Source: an uncultured Opitutales bacterium (lineage in GTDB: Bacteria; Verrucomicrobiota; Verrucomicrobiia; Opitutales; Intestinicryptomonadaceae). From it: 64,000 nt of DNA. Within the stretch, counting starts at the first letter, position 1, and each line of letters starts with the position of its first letter. The notes under the pieces were generated by a model. The model saw only the letters and a program-made list of their open reading frames with translations, was not told the origin of the DNA and did not search any database. This document shows positions 26,695 through 35,177 of this stretch, piece after piece. Position numbers and translations under genes: made by a program. Location of the stretch: NCBI GenBank assembly GCA_900547395.1, contig URGP01000011.1, positions 1 to 64,000 on the forward strand, in the 5' to 3' direction.

Positions 26695-27929
26695 ATTTCA
26701 TTTTTGAATTTTTTGTCGGTGTCTCAAACGGATTGGGCGAAATATGGTCGCACAAAATCCGTTCGATGCTCTCAATGATAGGCATTATTTTGGGGTGCGC
26801 GGCACTGGTTGCGATGATGAGCGTTGTTGACAATCTCATGAGGGATTCGCGCCAGGCGTTTGAGGAAAGCGGCGGTGTGGAGCTTATTGAAGTCGTTAGG
26901 CAGGACGTTCCCGACGAGCAGGCTGACATTGCTTCTCTTTCAAAGGGGCTTACGATAGACGACGCTTATGCCATTAGGTATGCCGTGCCTTTGATTGAGT
27001 ACATAAGCCCCCAAATCTGGGTGAGCCATGAGCGCGTGCGAGGCAAGCGCGGCAGGACATGGATGCCCGTGTTTGCGATATTCGGCGACAATGTTGACAT
27101 AGGTCAGCTTGAAATAGAGCGCGGAAGAAACTTGTGCGAGCTTGACATGCGCTCTTATGCGTCGGTTGCGGTTGTAGGCAGTGAATACGCAAGGGTTGTA
27201 TTTGCTCCTGGGGAAGACCCGATAGGCAAGTTTGTGCGCGTGAAAGGCTCTCTTTACCAAATCGTGGGTGTCATGAAGCACTACGAGCGAATTGTGGGCG
27301 GGCGCAATGTGTTGGCGAGGAAAAACCGCCTGATTTATATCCCCATTACGACGGCTGCAATGCGCTACCGCGGCGACAGGGGCGTAAACACGATTTACAT
27401 GAAAGTGCGCGATGCCCGCAATCTTTCCGATGTGGTTTCGCAAGTGGAAAACACTATGAACCAAATGCATAACGGCATTCAGGATTTTTCGATTACGACC
27501 CGCGAGGCGGAGCTTGAAAAATACAAGGCGCGCGAAATGAAATGGAAAATGGGCTTGGGCGGCGTCGCGCTCATCTCGCTTTTTGTGGGCGGTATCGGCA
27601 TTATGAACGTAATGTTGGCGGTGATAAACGAGCGCATAAGGGAAATCGGTGTGAGAAAGGCACTTGGCGCAAGGTCGTCCGACATCTTCATGCAGTTTTT
27701 GGCGGAATCGGTTGTCATAAGCTTCTTGGGGGGGCTTTTCGGAATGATTTTGAGCGTTGCTCTCGTGTTTGTCTTGAAGCAGATTTTGGGCGCGGAAGAA
27801 ATGGCAGTGCCGTTTGATTCCATGATGTACGCAATGCTTTTCAGCATTTCAATAGGCATTGTTTCGGGAGTTTACCCGTCGCTTCGCGCGGCGCGTTTAG
27901 ACCCGATTACAGCTTTGCGCTACGAATAG
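26691..27929 (+). CDS. ABC transporter permease, MacB type (FtsX-like)
   Basis: A 412-residue permease with one N-terminal helix (after SHKIRSMLSMIGIILG), a large periplasmic MacB core domain, and three C-terminal helices containing GGIGIMNVMLAVINERIREIG and GVRKALGARSSDI, the FtsX/MacB signature. With the three upstream genes it makes a full tripartite efflux system for peptides, lipids or macrolide-like compounds; the substrate cannot be told. A strong terminator follows directly. Confidence 0.93.
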   Translation: MNFIFEFFVGVSNGLGEIWSHKIRSMLSMIGIILGCAALVAMMSVVDNLMRDSRQAFEESGGVELIEVVRQDVPDEQADIASLSKGLTIDDAYAIRYAVPLIEYISPQIWVSHERVRGKRGRTWMPVFAIFGDNVDIGQLEIERGRNLCELDMRSYASVAVVGSEYARVVFAPGEDPIGKFVRVKGSLYQIVGVMKHYERIVGGRNVLARKNRLIYIPITTAAMRYRGDRGVNTIYMKVRDARNLSDVVSQVENTMNQMHNGIQDFSITTREAELEKYKAREMKWKMGLGGVALISLFVGGIGIMNVMLAVINERIREIGVRKALGARSSDIFMQFLAESVVISFLGGLFGMILSVALVFVLKQILGAEEMAVPFDSMMYAMLFSISIGIVSGVYPSLRAARLDPITALRYE

Positions 27930-27937
27930 TTTTACAT

Positions 27938-27971
27938 AAAAAAACAAGGCTTGCAGAAGCCTTGTTTTTTT
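27938..27971. terminator. Strong bidirectional terminator after the efflux operon
   Basis: A 15-base perfect stem (27938-27952 and 27957-27971; core ACAAGGCTT) has a four-base GCAG loop and A/T tracts forming both ends, shared with the convergent glucokinase gene. Confidence 0.88.
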
Positions 27972-27976
27972 GGGGG

Positions 27977-28738
27977 CTATGAAATTCTTTTTCCCGCTTC
28001 GAACGCCGCGCCTGCAATCCCTGCGCGGTTTTCAAGAGACGCCAAAACCAAATCGCATTTGACATCGAGATAATCGAAGAATTTTTCGGGCTTGGACGAA
28101 ATTCCGCCGCCTAAAATTATAAGGTCGGGGTTTATGAGGCTTTGTATGTAGTTTAAATACTTGTTAAATCTCTCCGCCCAGACTTCCCATTTTAAATCGA
28201 GCCTTTTGCGTGCGGCGTCGGAGCATAGCGTTTCGGCAAGCACCATTTTGCCCGATTTCTTGTCTTTCATCTTTATGCTGCCAAATTCCAAATTGGGGAC
28301 GAGATTGCCGTTTGTAAACAGGGCTGAACCTATGCCCGTGCCGACCGTGAGCATCAAGACGGAGCCGTTTTGGTTTTTCCCTGCGCCGAAGCGCATTTCG
28401 CCTATGCCCGCCGCGTCGGCGTCGTTTATGACCCAAGCGTTGCAGGCGGAGCGTCTGCCGATTTCTTCCGCAAGATTTACGCCGTAAAAGGGCGAACCCA
28501 AATTTAACGCCGTCTCTATTATCTGCTGGCGGACGACTCCCGGGAAGCCGCATCCCACGACGCCGTTCCAGTTGAAAGTTTTGATGATTTCGTCTATCGC
28601 GTCCAAGAGGCCTTCAAGGCTGTATGGCTTTGGGGTTGGCACGCGCAGTCTCTCCGTCAAAAACTTGCCCGTCTTTATGTCAACAATCGCGCCTTTTACG
28701 CCGCTTCCGCCAATGTCAATTCCCAAAACTTTTTTCAT
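27977..28738 (-). CDS. ppgK: Polyphosphate glucokinase (ROK family)
   Basis: A 253-residue ROK kinase closely resembling mycobacterial PpgK. Its opening GIDIGGSGVKGAIVD contains the expanded phosphate loop typical of polyphosphate-using members. VVGCGFPGVV, the catalytic aspartate in NDADAAGIGEM and LTVGTGIGSALF follow. It phosphorylates glucose using polyphosphate (and often ATP). The zinc-binding CxCGxxGC motif of many ROK repressors is absent, so it is an enzyme rather than a regulator. It starts 12 bases after the squalene-hopene cyclase gene and is probably co-transcribed with it. Confidence 0.88.
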   Translation of the reverse strand: MKKVLGIDIGGSGVKGAIVDIKTGKFLTERLRVPTPKPYSLEGLLDAIDEIIKTFNWNGVVGCGFPGVVRQQIIETALNLGSPFYGVNLAEEIGRRSACNAWVINDADAAGIGEMRFGAGKNQNGSVLMLTVGTGIGSALFTNGNLVPNLEFGSIKMKDKKSGKMVLAETLCSDAARKRLDLKWEVWAERFNKYLNYIQSLINPDLIILGGGISSKPEKFFDYLDVKCDLVLASLENRAGIAGAAFEAGKRIS

Positions 28739-28750
28739 CGCAACGTATTG

Positions 28751-30808
28751 TTAAATTTTCCCGAAATATTTTGTTCTTACCCTGCCGAGCGCAGTGAGGG
28801 GGAAATAATGCCTGTACCAGTTGTAGTTCAGCATAAATCCGCGCGCCAGTTCCTTGCCCTGAGGCAATGCCTTGCCGTTTCTCAAATCTATTTTTGCTCC
28901 CAAACCGTATCCGGGGAAGCCCGTCCCCGTGTAATAGGGTTCGTCCCATGTATTATCGGCATTTTGCGACGATGTTAAAAATGCGCAGCCGCGCTTTATT
29001 GCGTCTTCATATTCAGGATAGTCAAAGCCTAACATCGCCATAACCGCCCATGCCGTTTGGGAGGCTGTCGAGGGTATGCCCGTTCCCGAATATTTCGGCT
29101 CCATGTAAGAGGCTATGCTTTCGCCCCATCCTCCGTCTTCGTTTTGCTTCGAGAGCAAATAGGCGAATGCTTTTTTGACTGCGGGGGTGTCTTTCGTGTC
29201 CCCGACTGCCGCGAGCGCGGTTAAGACCGACCAAGTGCCATAAATATAGTTTACGCCCCATCTGCCAAACCAAGAGCCGTCGTCTTCCTGCTCCTTGTAA
29301 ATAAATTCGAGGGCGCGCGCCATAGCGGGATGGGAACGTGAAAATCCGCACATGGAAAGGGCTTCGACAACGTGCGCTGTGACGTCGGAACTCGGGGGGT
29401 CGAGAACTTCGCCGAAATCGCAGAACGGGATTTTTGTGACAAGCTCGCGCGTGTTGTCTTTGTCGAATGCCGCCCATCCGCCGTTTTTCGACTGCATTGC
29501 GAAAATCCAGTTGATTGCCCTGCGCAGTGCGGCTTCGAGCTTGCAGGCTATTTCCGTGTTGCGGGGAATGAGATTTTGGATTTTTTTGAAAGTTATTATG
29601 ACTTCCGCAGTGTCGTCTATGTCGGGATAAAAATTGTTCGCCCTTTGGAAAGCCCAGCCCGAAGCTTCAACTTTTTTGCCCGTTTTCACCGACCAGTCGC
29701 CATAAAACCTGTTTTCTTTCGATAAAATGTAGTCGAGAGCCTTTAAAAGCTGCGGGCAGTTTTCGGGAGTGTAGCCCGAATCCATCAGGGCAATCATCGT
29801 AAGTATTGTGTCCCACACAGGGCTTTCGCTTGCTTGGAGCATCGTGCCTTCGCCCCTTTTCACCTGCCAGTGCAAATTGAAGGCATCGATTGCTTTCGAC
29901 ATGTTTATCTGGTCGGTGGAAAATCCCTCAACATGCATTACTATTATGGCGTAAATCCACGGCGGTTGAATGCCTCCCCACGCGCCGTCTTCGTCTTGGT
30001 GTTCCAAGAGCCATTGCAAGACAAGCTTTATTGCCTGCTCTCTGAGCGGCTTTATAGGAAAGCGGTTGTAGGTATGAAGCATATTGTCGAGCTTCATGAA
30101 GAAATTTGTCCAGCTCAGCGGAAAATCGCTGTTATTTGGCATTCGATAATCCGTATTTTCCCTTCCTTCGGGGAAAAGTTCGTCGGGTTGGAGATTTTTT
30201 GGAAGCTCTTTTATCGGGCGGCGGGCAGTTAAAATTGATATGGGTATCATCGTGGAGCGCGCCCATGCCGCGAAGTCGTAAATGTTAAATATGCACCAGC
30301 TTGGCAGGAAAATTATTTCCGGAGGAAGCACGGGAGTGCAAGCCCACGGCCATTGCCCAAAGAGGGCAAGCCAGTATTTGGTAAAGACCCTTATGCGCTC
30401 CGTCCATTTGTTTTCCAGAAGCCATTTTCGGGCGCGCGCCATGTATTCGGAGTCGGGATTATGCCCGTAAAGGCGGAGCGCGAAATAACATTCAAGCGTC
30501 GTGTTTATGTCTCCCTGTTCCGAGGCGTAATATACGTCCCACGAGCCGTCTTCGCGCTGGCGATCCAAAATGTACCTTATGACTTTTTCTGTTTTTGGGT
30601 CTTTGAAGTCGATAAAATACATCGCCATGAGCCATTGGGCTTCCATGCAGCAGTTTGTTTCGAGCGGGGCGCACCACATGCCGTCGGGAGCCTGGCGTTC
30701 GTTCAGCCAATCCGCCGCCGATTTTATTGTTTTTGAGAGGTTTTCAAATGTAAAATTTTCAATGGGAGGCATATTGCTTTTGAAAGATGGAAATTGTTGG
30801 TTCCCCAT
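28751..30808 (-). CDS. shc: Squalene-hopene cyclase
   Basis: A 685-residue terpene cyclase with two alpha-barrel domains and repeated QW motifs (for example QREDGSWDVYY, QDEDGAWGGIQPPW, QEDDGSWFGRWG, QNEDGGWGES). The proton-donating DxDD motif is DIDD at residues 396-399 (in YPDIDDTAEV). It turns squalene into hopene, the first step to hopanoids. No other hopanoid or squalene-synthesis genes lie nearby. The start at 30808 follows a good promoter by about 30 bases. The downstream ppgK is only 12 bases away. Confidence 0.95.
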   Translation of the reverse strand: MGNQQFPSFKSNMPPIENFTFENLSKTIKSAADWLNERQAPDGMWCAPLETNCCMEAQWLMAMYFIDFKDPKTEKVIRYILDRQREDGSWDVYYASEQGDINTTLECYFALRLYGHNPDSEYMARARKWLLENKWTERIRVFTKYWLALFGQWPWACTPVLPPEIIFLPSWCIFNIYDFAAWARSTMIPISILTARRPIKELPKNLQPDELFPEGRENTDYRMPNNSDFPLSWTNFFMKLDNMLHTYNRFPIKPLREQAIKLVLQWLLEHQDEDGAWGGIQPPWIYAIIVMHVEGFSTDQINMSKAIDAFNLHWQVKRGEGTMLQASESPVWDTILTMIALMDSGYTPENCPQLLKALDYILSKENRFYGDWSVKTGKKVEASGWAFQRANNFYPDIDDTAEVIITFKKIQNLIPRNTEIACKLEAALRRAINWIFAMQSKNGGWAAFDKDNTRELVTKIPFCDFGEVLDPPSSDVTAHVVEALSMCGFSRSHPAMARALEFIYKEQEDDGSWFGRWGVNYIYGTWSVLTALAAVGDTKDTPAVKKAFAYLLSKQNEDGGWGESIASYMEPKYSGTGIPSTASQTAWAVMAMLGFDYPEYEDAIKRGCAFLTSSQNADNTWDEPYYTGTGFPGYGLGAKIDLRNGKALPQGKELARGFMLNYNWYRHYFPLTALGRVRTKYFGKI

Positions 30809-30837
30809 TCATTGTAAAAAATAGAAATTCTATTGCC

Positions 30838-30866
30838 ATTACCTTAAAAATTAACCGAAATGTCAA
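30838..30866 (-). promoter_or_regulatory. Candidate sigma-70 promoter for the cyclase/glucokinase pair
   Basis: A perfect TTGACA (-35) at 30866-30861 and GGTAAT (four of six) at 30843-30838 are 17 bases apart on the reverse strand. The predicted start is about 23 bases before the ATG. Confidence 0.5.
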
Positions 30867-30904
30867 ACAATTTTACGGGCATTGCGATGGTAGCAAAACG
30901 AAAA

Positions 30905-30938
30905 AAAACGGCTTTAAGCGAAACCGCCAAGCCGTTTT
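30905..30938 (-). terminator. Intrinsic terminator after aspS
   Basis: A ten-base perfect stem (AAAACGGCTT at 30905-30914 and its complement at 30929-30938) has a 14-base loop. On the reverse strand it runs into a T8 tract. It lies between the aspS stop and the cyclase promoter. Confidence 0.75.
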
Positions 30939-30967
30939 GTGAAAAATATGAATTTTTAAAGATAATC

Positions 30968-32752
30968 TTATTCGGGCAAATTCGTTGCGATGAACAAGTC
31001 TTTCAACTGCTTTTCCGTGACAGCCGACGGCGACTGCGCCATCAAATCCTGACCCTTTTGAGTCTTCGGGAATGCCACGATGTCGCGAATGCTCGGGCGG
31101 TTTGTGAGTATTGCAACGAGCCTGTCAAATCCGAGCGCGATGCCGCCGTGCGGGGGCGCACCAAACTTGAACGCGTTTAACATGTATCCGAAGCGCGATT
31201 CAACGATGTCGGCAGGGATTTTAAGCACATCTTTAAACACCATTTCCTGAACTTCGGGCTGGTGGATTCTGATTGAACCGCCGCCCAATTCTATGCCGTT
31301 TAAAACGATGTCGTAGTGCTGTCCGCGAACCTTCAAGGGGGCTGTAAACAAGAACGGCACGTCTTCGGGAACGGGAGAAGTGAACGGGTGGTGCGCCGAA
31401 ACATATCTGCCTTGCTCTTCGTCCCAGAGCATGAGCGGAAATTCTATCACCCACAGGAAATTGAACTTGTCTGCGGGGATTTCCAGCTTGCCGCGCTTTT
31501 GCAGAAGTTTCGCGGCTTCAAGGCGAATTCTGCCCATAATCGCGCAAGCCTGTTCCCATTTTGACGCGGCAAAGAAAACAATGTCTCCGTCTTCAATGTT
31601 TAGCTTCGATTTTAGTTCGCTCTGTTCGCTTTCTGAAAGGAATTTCAATATCGGGCTTTTCCAGGCTCCGTTTTCTGCCTTGATAAACGCAAGACCTTTT
31701 GCGCCGAGAGTCTTTGCGATGTCTTCAAGATTTTTCAATTCGCCCTGCGTCAAGTCTGCCAAGTCTTTTGCGTTGAAAGCTTTGATTGCGCCGCCTTCGG
31801 AGTTTGCGACAGATGCGAAAACCTTGAACTGCGAGCTTTTGAAAGTTTCCGTAAAATCTTGGATTTCAAGCTCAAAGCGCGTATCGGGCTTATCGACGCC
31901 ATAGCGGTTCATCGCTTCGTAATAGCCCATGCGCGGGAAAGGCGTCGGGATGTCGATTCCGAGAACGTCTTTCCAGACTTTTTTCAGCATGTTTTCGATA
32001 AGAGAGTACATGTCTTCGCGGTCAACGAAGCTAAGCTCTATGTCAACCTGCGTAAATTCGGGCTGGCGGTCGGCGCGCAAGTCTTCGTCGCGGAAGCATC
32101 TTGCCATTTGATAGTAGCGTTCAATGCCCGCAACCATGAGCATCTGCTTGTACTGCTGCGGAGACTGGCTGAGGGCGTAGAAGCATCCAGGGTTTAAGCG
32201 GCTCGGCACGAGAAATTCGCGCGCGCCTTCGGGAGTGCTTTTAAAGAGAGCGGGAGTTTCAACTTCCGTGAAGTTTTGCGAATCCAAATAGTCGCGGATT
32301 GCCTTCGACGCCTTGTGGCGCATTCTCAAAAGGTTGAGGTTGCGTGGTCTGCGCAAATCGAGGAAGCGGTATTGCAAGCGCAAGTCTTCGTTTACCTTGT
32401 CGGCGTTTTCGTCAAGCGGGAAGGGCAGGACTTCGCAGATATTGTGGATAACCATGCTTTCCGCGTTGATTTCGATTTCGCCTGTCGGCAAATTCGCGTT
32501 TGCGGTGCCTTCTTCCCTTTTGCAGACTTTGCCCGAGACTTGGATTACGCTTTCGCTGCGCAATTTTTGAACCTGCTCGAAAAGCTCTTTCTTTTCGGGA
32601 TGGAATACTATTTGCGTTATGCCTTCGCGGTCTCTCAAATCCAAAAATTGCACTCCGCCGTGGTCGCGCAATGATTCAACCCAGCCGATGAGCATTACGT
32701 CTTTGCCTGCGTCTGACAGTCTTAATTCGTTGCAAGTGTGTGTTCTTTTCAT
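30968..32752 (-). CDS. aspS: Aspartyl-tRNA synthetase
   Basis: A 594-residue class II synthetase of the long bacterial type. The N-terminal anticodon-binding OB fold begins MKRTHTCNELRLSDAG and has WVESLRDHGGVQFLDLRDR. Motif 2 is RCFRDEDLRADRQPEFTQVD, the bacterial GAD insertion follows, and motif 3 is GIALGFDRLVAIL. The start at 32752 is chosen to match the family; an open frame extends 37 codons upstream without homology. It follows the phosphofructokinase gene on the same strand after 64 bases, with a strong terminator downstream. Confidence 0.96.
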   Translation of the reverse strand: MKRTHTCNELRLSDAGKDVMLIGWVESLRDHGGVQFLDLRDREGITQIVFHPEKKELFEQVQKLRSESVIQVSGKVCKREEGTANANLPTGEIEINAESMVIHNICEVLPFPLDENADKVNEDLRLQYRFLDLRRPRNLNLLRMRHKASKAIRDYLDSQNFTEVETPALFKSTPEGAREFLVPSRLNPGCFYALSQSPQQYKQMLMVAGIERYYQMARCFRDEDLRADRQPEFTQVDIELSFVDREDMYSLIENMLKKVWKDVLGIDIPTPFPRMGYYEAMNRYGVDKPDTRFELEIQDFTETFKSSQFKVFASVANSEGGAIKAFNAKDLADLTQGELKNLEDIAKTLGAKGLAFIKAENGAWKSPILKFLSESEQSELKSKLNIEDGDIVFFAASKWEQACAIMGRIRLEAAKLLQKRGKLEIPADKFNFLWVIEFPLMLWDEEQGRYVSAHHPFTSPVPEDVPFLFTAPLKVRGQHYDIVLNGIELGGGSIRIHQPEVQEMVFKDVLKIPADIVESRFGYMLNAFKFGAPPHGGIALGFDRLVAILTNRPSIRDIVAFPKTQKGQDLMAQSPSAVTEKQLKDLFIATNLPE

Positions 32753-32816
32753 CTTTTTTTCAAATGAATTGCGCCGGAATTTTTTTATTCCGACGCGTAG
32801 TTTTAAGAATTTAAAA

Positions 32817-34082
32817 TTAGAGTTCGTACGGAGGAAGGAGCTGTTCCACCATGTTGTTTGCAAGCCTTACATAAGAGGGAAGCCCGTTTTCAAAAGGAAC
32901 TTGGACTTCGCCCTGAATCAAAGGCAGAATGTAGCGCGTGAACTGGTAGCTTATGGACATTTGGTTTTCGCCAATCCAGTTTTCGGGGAACTTCTTTTCG
33001 ACGTTTGCAACTTCGTTCAAATCAACGAGGCTTGTTTCGCAAGAGTATTTGTCGGTATCGCCGCGTACGAGCGCAACCATTACGCCCGTTTCGCCGCTGA
33101 CAGCCGCCTTTACGGCTTCCTGTCCGCACATAAACGCTTCGTTTGAGTCCGTCAAAGAAGAGCAGTGAGAGCCTGCGCGCTGGGCGTGCCCGAATTTGCA
33201 GGAGCGCGCTTTTACGCCTGAAAGCGATGTCTGGACGAGGTTTTGCAAATAGTCGCCCACGCCGCCGAGCTGCGCATGTCCGAAATTGTCGATTTTTCCG
33301 TCAGCTGCCGCGACATAATTGCCGTTTGCGTCCTTAATGCCTTCGCTTGCAACAACGAGGCAGTACTTGTTCTTTTGCAGGCAATTCTGCACTTCGTTTA
33401 TGAAAGCTTCGGGATTGAATGCGACTTCGGGAAGCAAAATGATGTGCGGAGGGTCGTCCATCTGGTTCTTGCGCTTTGCGATGGCTGTTCCGGCGGCAAT
33501 CCAACCCGCGTTTCTGCCCATTACTTCCACGATTGAAACCAAGTCGTGCTTGCCCATGCCTTCATGGTCGGCTGCAAGTTCGCGGATTTGGGTGCAGAGA
33601 TATTTTACAACGCTGCCGTAGCCGGGGCAGTGGTCGGTCATCGGCAAGTCGTTGTCGATTGTTTTGGGAATGCCGATTACGCGCATTTCGTAATTTTGCT
33701 CTTCCGCGCAGCGCGATATTTTGTTTGCGGAGTCTTGGGAGTCGTTGCCGCCGATATAGAAGAAGTAGCGGATATTGTGCGCCTTGCAGACTTCAATAAG
33801 GCGGACAAAGTCCTTTTCTTTCGTCAGCTTGTAGCGGCAAGTGCCGAGCGCGGAGCCCGGGGTATGGCGCAAACCGCGTATGTTTTGCTGCGATTCCTGC
33901 GCCAAGTCTATGAGCTGTTCTTTCAAAATGCCTTCAACGCCGTTTAAGCCACCGTATATTTCTTCGATGCATTCGTGGTTCAATGCTTCCGTCACAACGC
34001 CGGCCAAGCTTGCGTTAATTACGGCTGTCGGGCCGCCTGATTGGGCGACGAGTACATTCCCTGTCAATATTTTTTCTTCCAT
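32817..34082 (-). CDS. pfp: Pyrophosphate-dependent 6-phosphofructokinase
   Basis: A 421-residue phosphofructokinase. Residue D114 in GGNDSQDS (111-118) and PKTIDND (139-145, with K140) are the hallmarks of PPi-using enzymes; ATP-using ones have Gly at the first site and lack the lysine. VMGRNAGWIAAG binds fructose 6-phosphate. It catalyses a reversible glycolytic/gluconeogenic step with PPi in place of ATP. The window also holds a PPi-driven ion pump (hppA). It probably shares a transcript with aspS downstream. Confidence 0.92.
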   Translation of the reverse strand: MEEKILTGNVLVAQSGGPTAVINASLAGVVTEALNHECIEEIYGGLNGVEGILKEQLIDLAQESQQNIRGLRHTPGSALGTCRYKLTKEKDFVRLIEVCKAHNIRYFFYIGGNDSQDSANKISRCAEEQNYEMRVIGIPKTIDNDLPMTDHCPGYGSVVKYLCTQIRELAADHEGMGKHDLVSIVEVMGRNAGWIAAGTAIAKRKNQMDDPPHIILLPEVAFNPEAFINEVQNCLQKNKYCLVVASEGIKDANGNYVAAADGKIDNFGHAQLGGVGDYLQNLVQTSLSGVKARSCKFGHAQRAGSHCSSLTDSNEAFMCGQEAVKAAVSGETGVMVALVRGDTDKYSCETSLVDLNEVANVEKKFPENWIGENQMSISYQFTRYILPLIQGEVQVPFENGLPSYVRLANNMVEQLLPPYEL

Positions 34083-34217
34083 AATTTTTATGTTTGTAAA
34101 TGTGAGAGTAAAAAATGTTGTAAATTTAACGTTTTATCATTGTCCATTTTCGGAATTTGGCAAACAAAAAAACTTTCTTGTTAAAAATAAGCTTCTTCGG
34201 GCAAATTGTAAAAAACC

Positions 34218-34247
34218 TTGATTTGCCGATGTTCGTGCTTCTATAAT
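34218..34247 (+). promoter_or_regulatory. Candidate promoter for the Tat protein/beta-galactosidase pair
   Basis: TTGATT (34218-34223) and a perfect TATAAT (34242-34247) are separated by 18 bases. The expected transcript starts about 15 bases before the ATG at 34269. Confidence 0.5.
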
Positions 34248-34268
34248 TCTGTCATATAAAATTTGCCT

Positions 34269-35156
34269 ATGGAAAACAGTTCAAGACGTGATTTTTTCAA
34301 AAAAACCATTATGGCGCTTGCGGCGTTTGCTCTTTTGCCCCAATCGGCGTCCGCCTTGAAGCGCAGACCTTATGCCACGCTTGAAAATGTAAAGAGGGCG
34401 AGGGGAAACGTTGCAAGCGGCGCGGACATTTTTGACGCTTTGTGCGCTCCCGAAAACGCTTCGATGTTCAAGTCTGCCGTAATTTGCGATTTTTCGGCAT
34501 TGTCGGAAAGTTCGGACGCGGAAATCTCCAAGAATGCTGCGCTTCTGAAATTCTGCAAAGGCGGGGGCGAATTAAAGTACTGCGCGCGCATTTCGAGCGG
34601 CTTGAGTGTTTCCAAGTATTTGGACGAAGTTTTGTCGGGCGATAAGTGCGCGGCAATATCGCTTTTTGTATCCTCTTTAAAAGACGCATCTTCCGAGCAT
34701 TTTATTTTCGCCTTGAAGAAGGCTTCCGAAGCGGGAAAGCCCGTTTATCTTTTTGCCAATGCAAAAGGCGGCGAATTTTCTTTGGAGACGGGGGATATGC
34801 TTTTGGCGCAGTGCGTGATGAATTTGGCTGAAAGCGGAATTTTTAAAAATTTTGAAGGTTTGAAAATAATCTTGCCGCATTACGGAGCCGCCCTGCTTTC
34901 GAGCCTGGCAATGAGGGGCGTTGAAAGCGGGGACGGCGGAATTTACGCGCCGTTTATGTCGAAAGTTTTTTATCTTTTGGACGGAGAAATTCCCGATGAA
35001 TTTTTCAATTTGATAAAAACAGTTGTTCCGCCTTCTCAGTTTTTGTTTGCCTCTTCAAACGGCGGCGCGGGCGCGATAGAACGCTTTGAGAGCCTGCCGC
35101 TTTCCGAGGCTTGGTTTAAGCGCATTTCAAGCGAAAACGCAAAGTCGCTTTTTTAA
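34269..35156 (+). CDS. Tat-exported amidohydrolase-like protein with degenerate active site
   Basis: A 295-residue protein with a twin-arginine signal (SSRRDFFKK, then a hydrophobic stretch to about SASA). The C-terminal half resembles the amidohydrolase-2 barrel: GLKIILPHYGAAL (family pattern with H204), VVPPSQFLFASSNGG where active members have a GSD motif, and a final ISSENAKSLF. The N-terminal HxH pair is absent, the second histidine region reads LFANAKG, and the metal aspartate is replaced by N264, so metal catalysis looks lost. The resemblance is from memory of the family and is not certain. It precedes the beta-galactosidase by 21 bases. ATG 34269 is preferred over TTG 34263. Confidence 0.65.
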   Translation: MENSSRRDFFKKTIMALAAFALLPQSASALKRRPYATLENVKRARGNVASGADIFDALCAPENASMFKSAVICDFSALSESSDAEISKNAALLKFCKGGGELKYCARISSGLSVSKYLDEVLSGDKCAAISLFVSSLKDASSEHFIFALKKASEAGKPVYLFANAKGGEFSLETGDMLLAQCVMNLAESGIFKNFEGLKIILPHYGAALLSSLAMRGVESGDGGIYAPFMSKVFYLLDGEIPDEFFNLIKTVVPPSQFLFASSNGGAGAIERFESLPLSEAWFKRISSENAKSLF

Positions 35157-35177
35157 TTTTTTTAACAAACCTGCCAC

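Noticed and set aside
32771-32797. Hairpin between pfp and aspS
   Set aside because: The stem has a mismatch and no T-run in the direction of transcription, so a terminator call is not supported; it may still be an mRNA structure.
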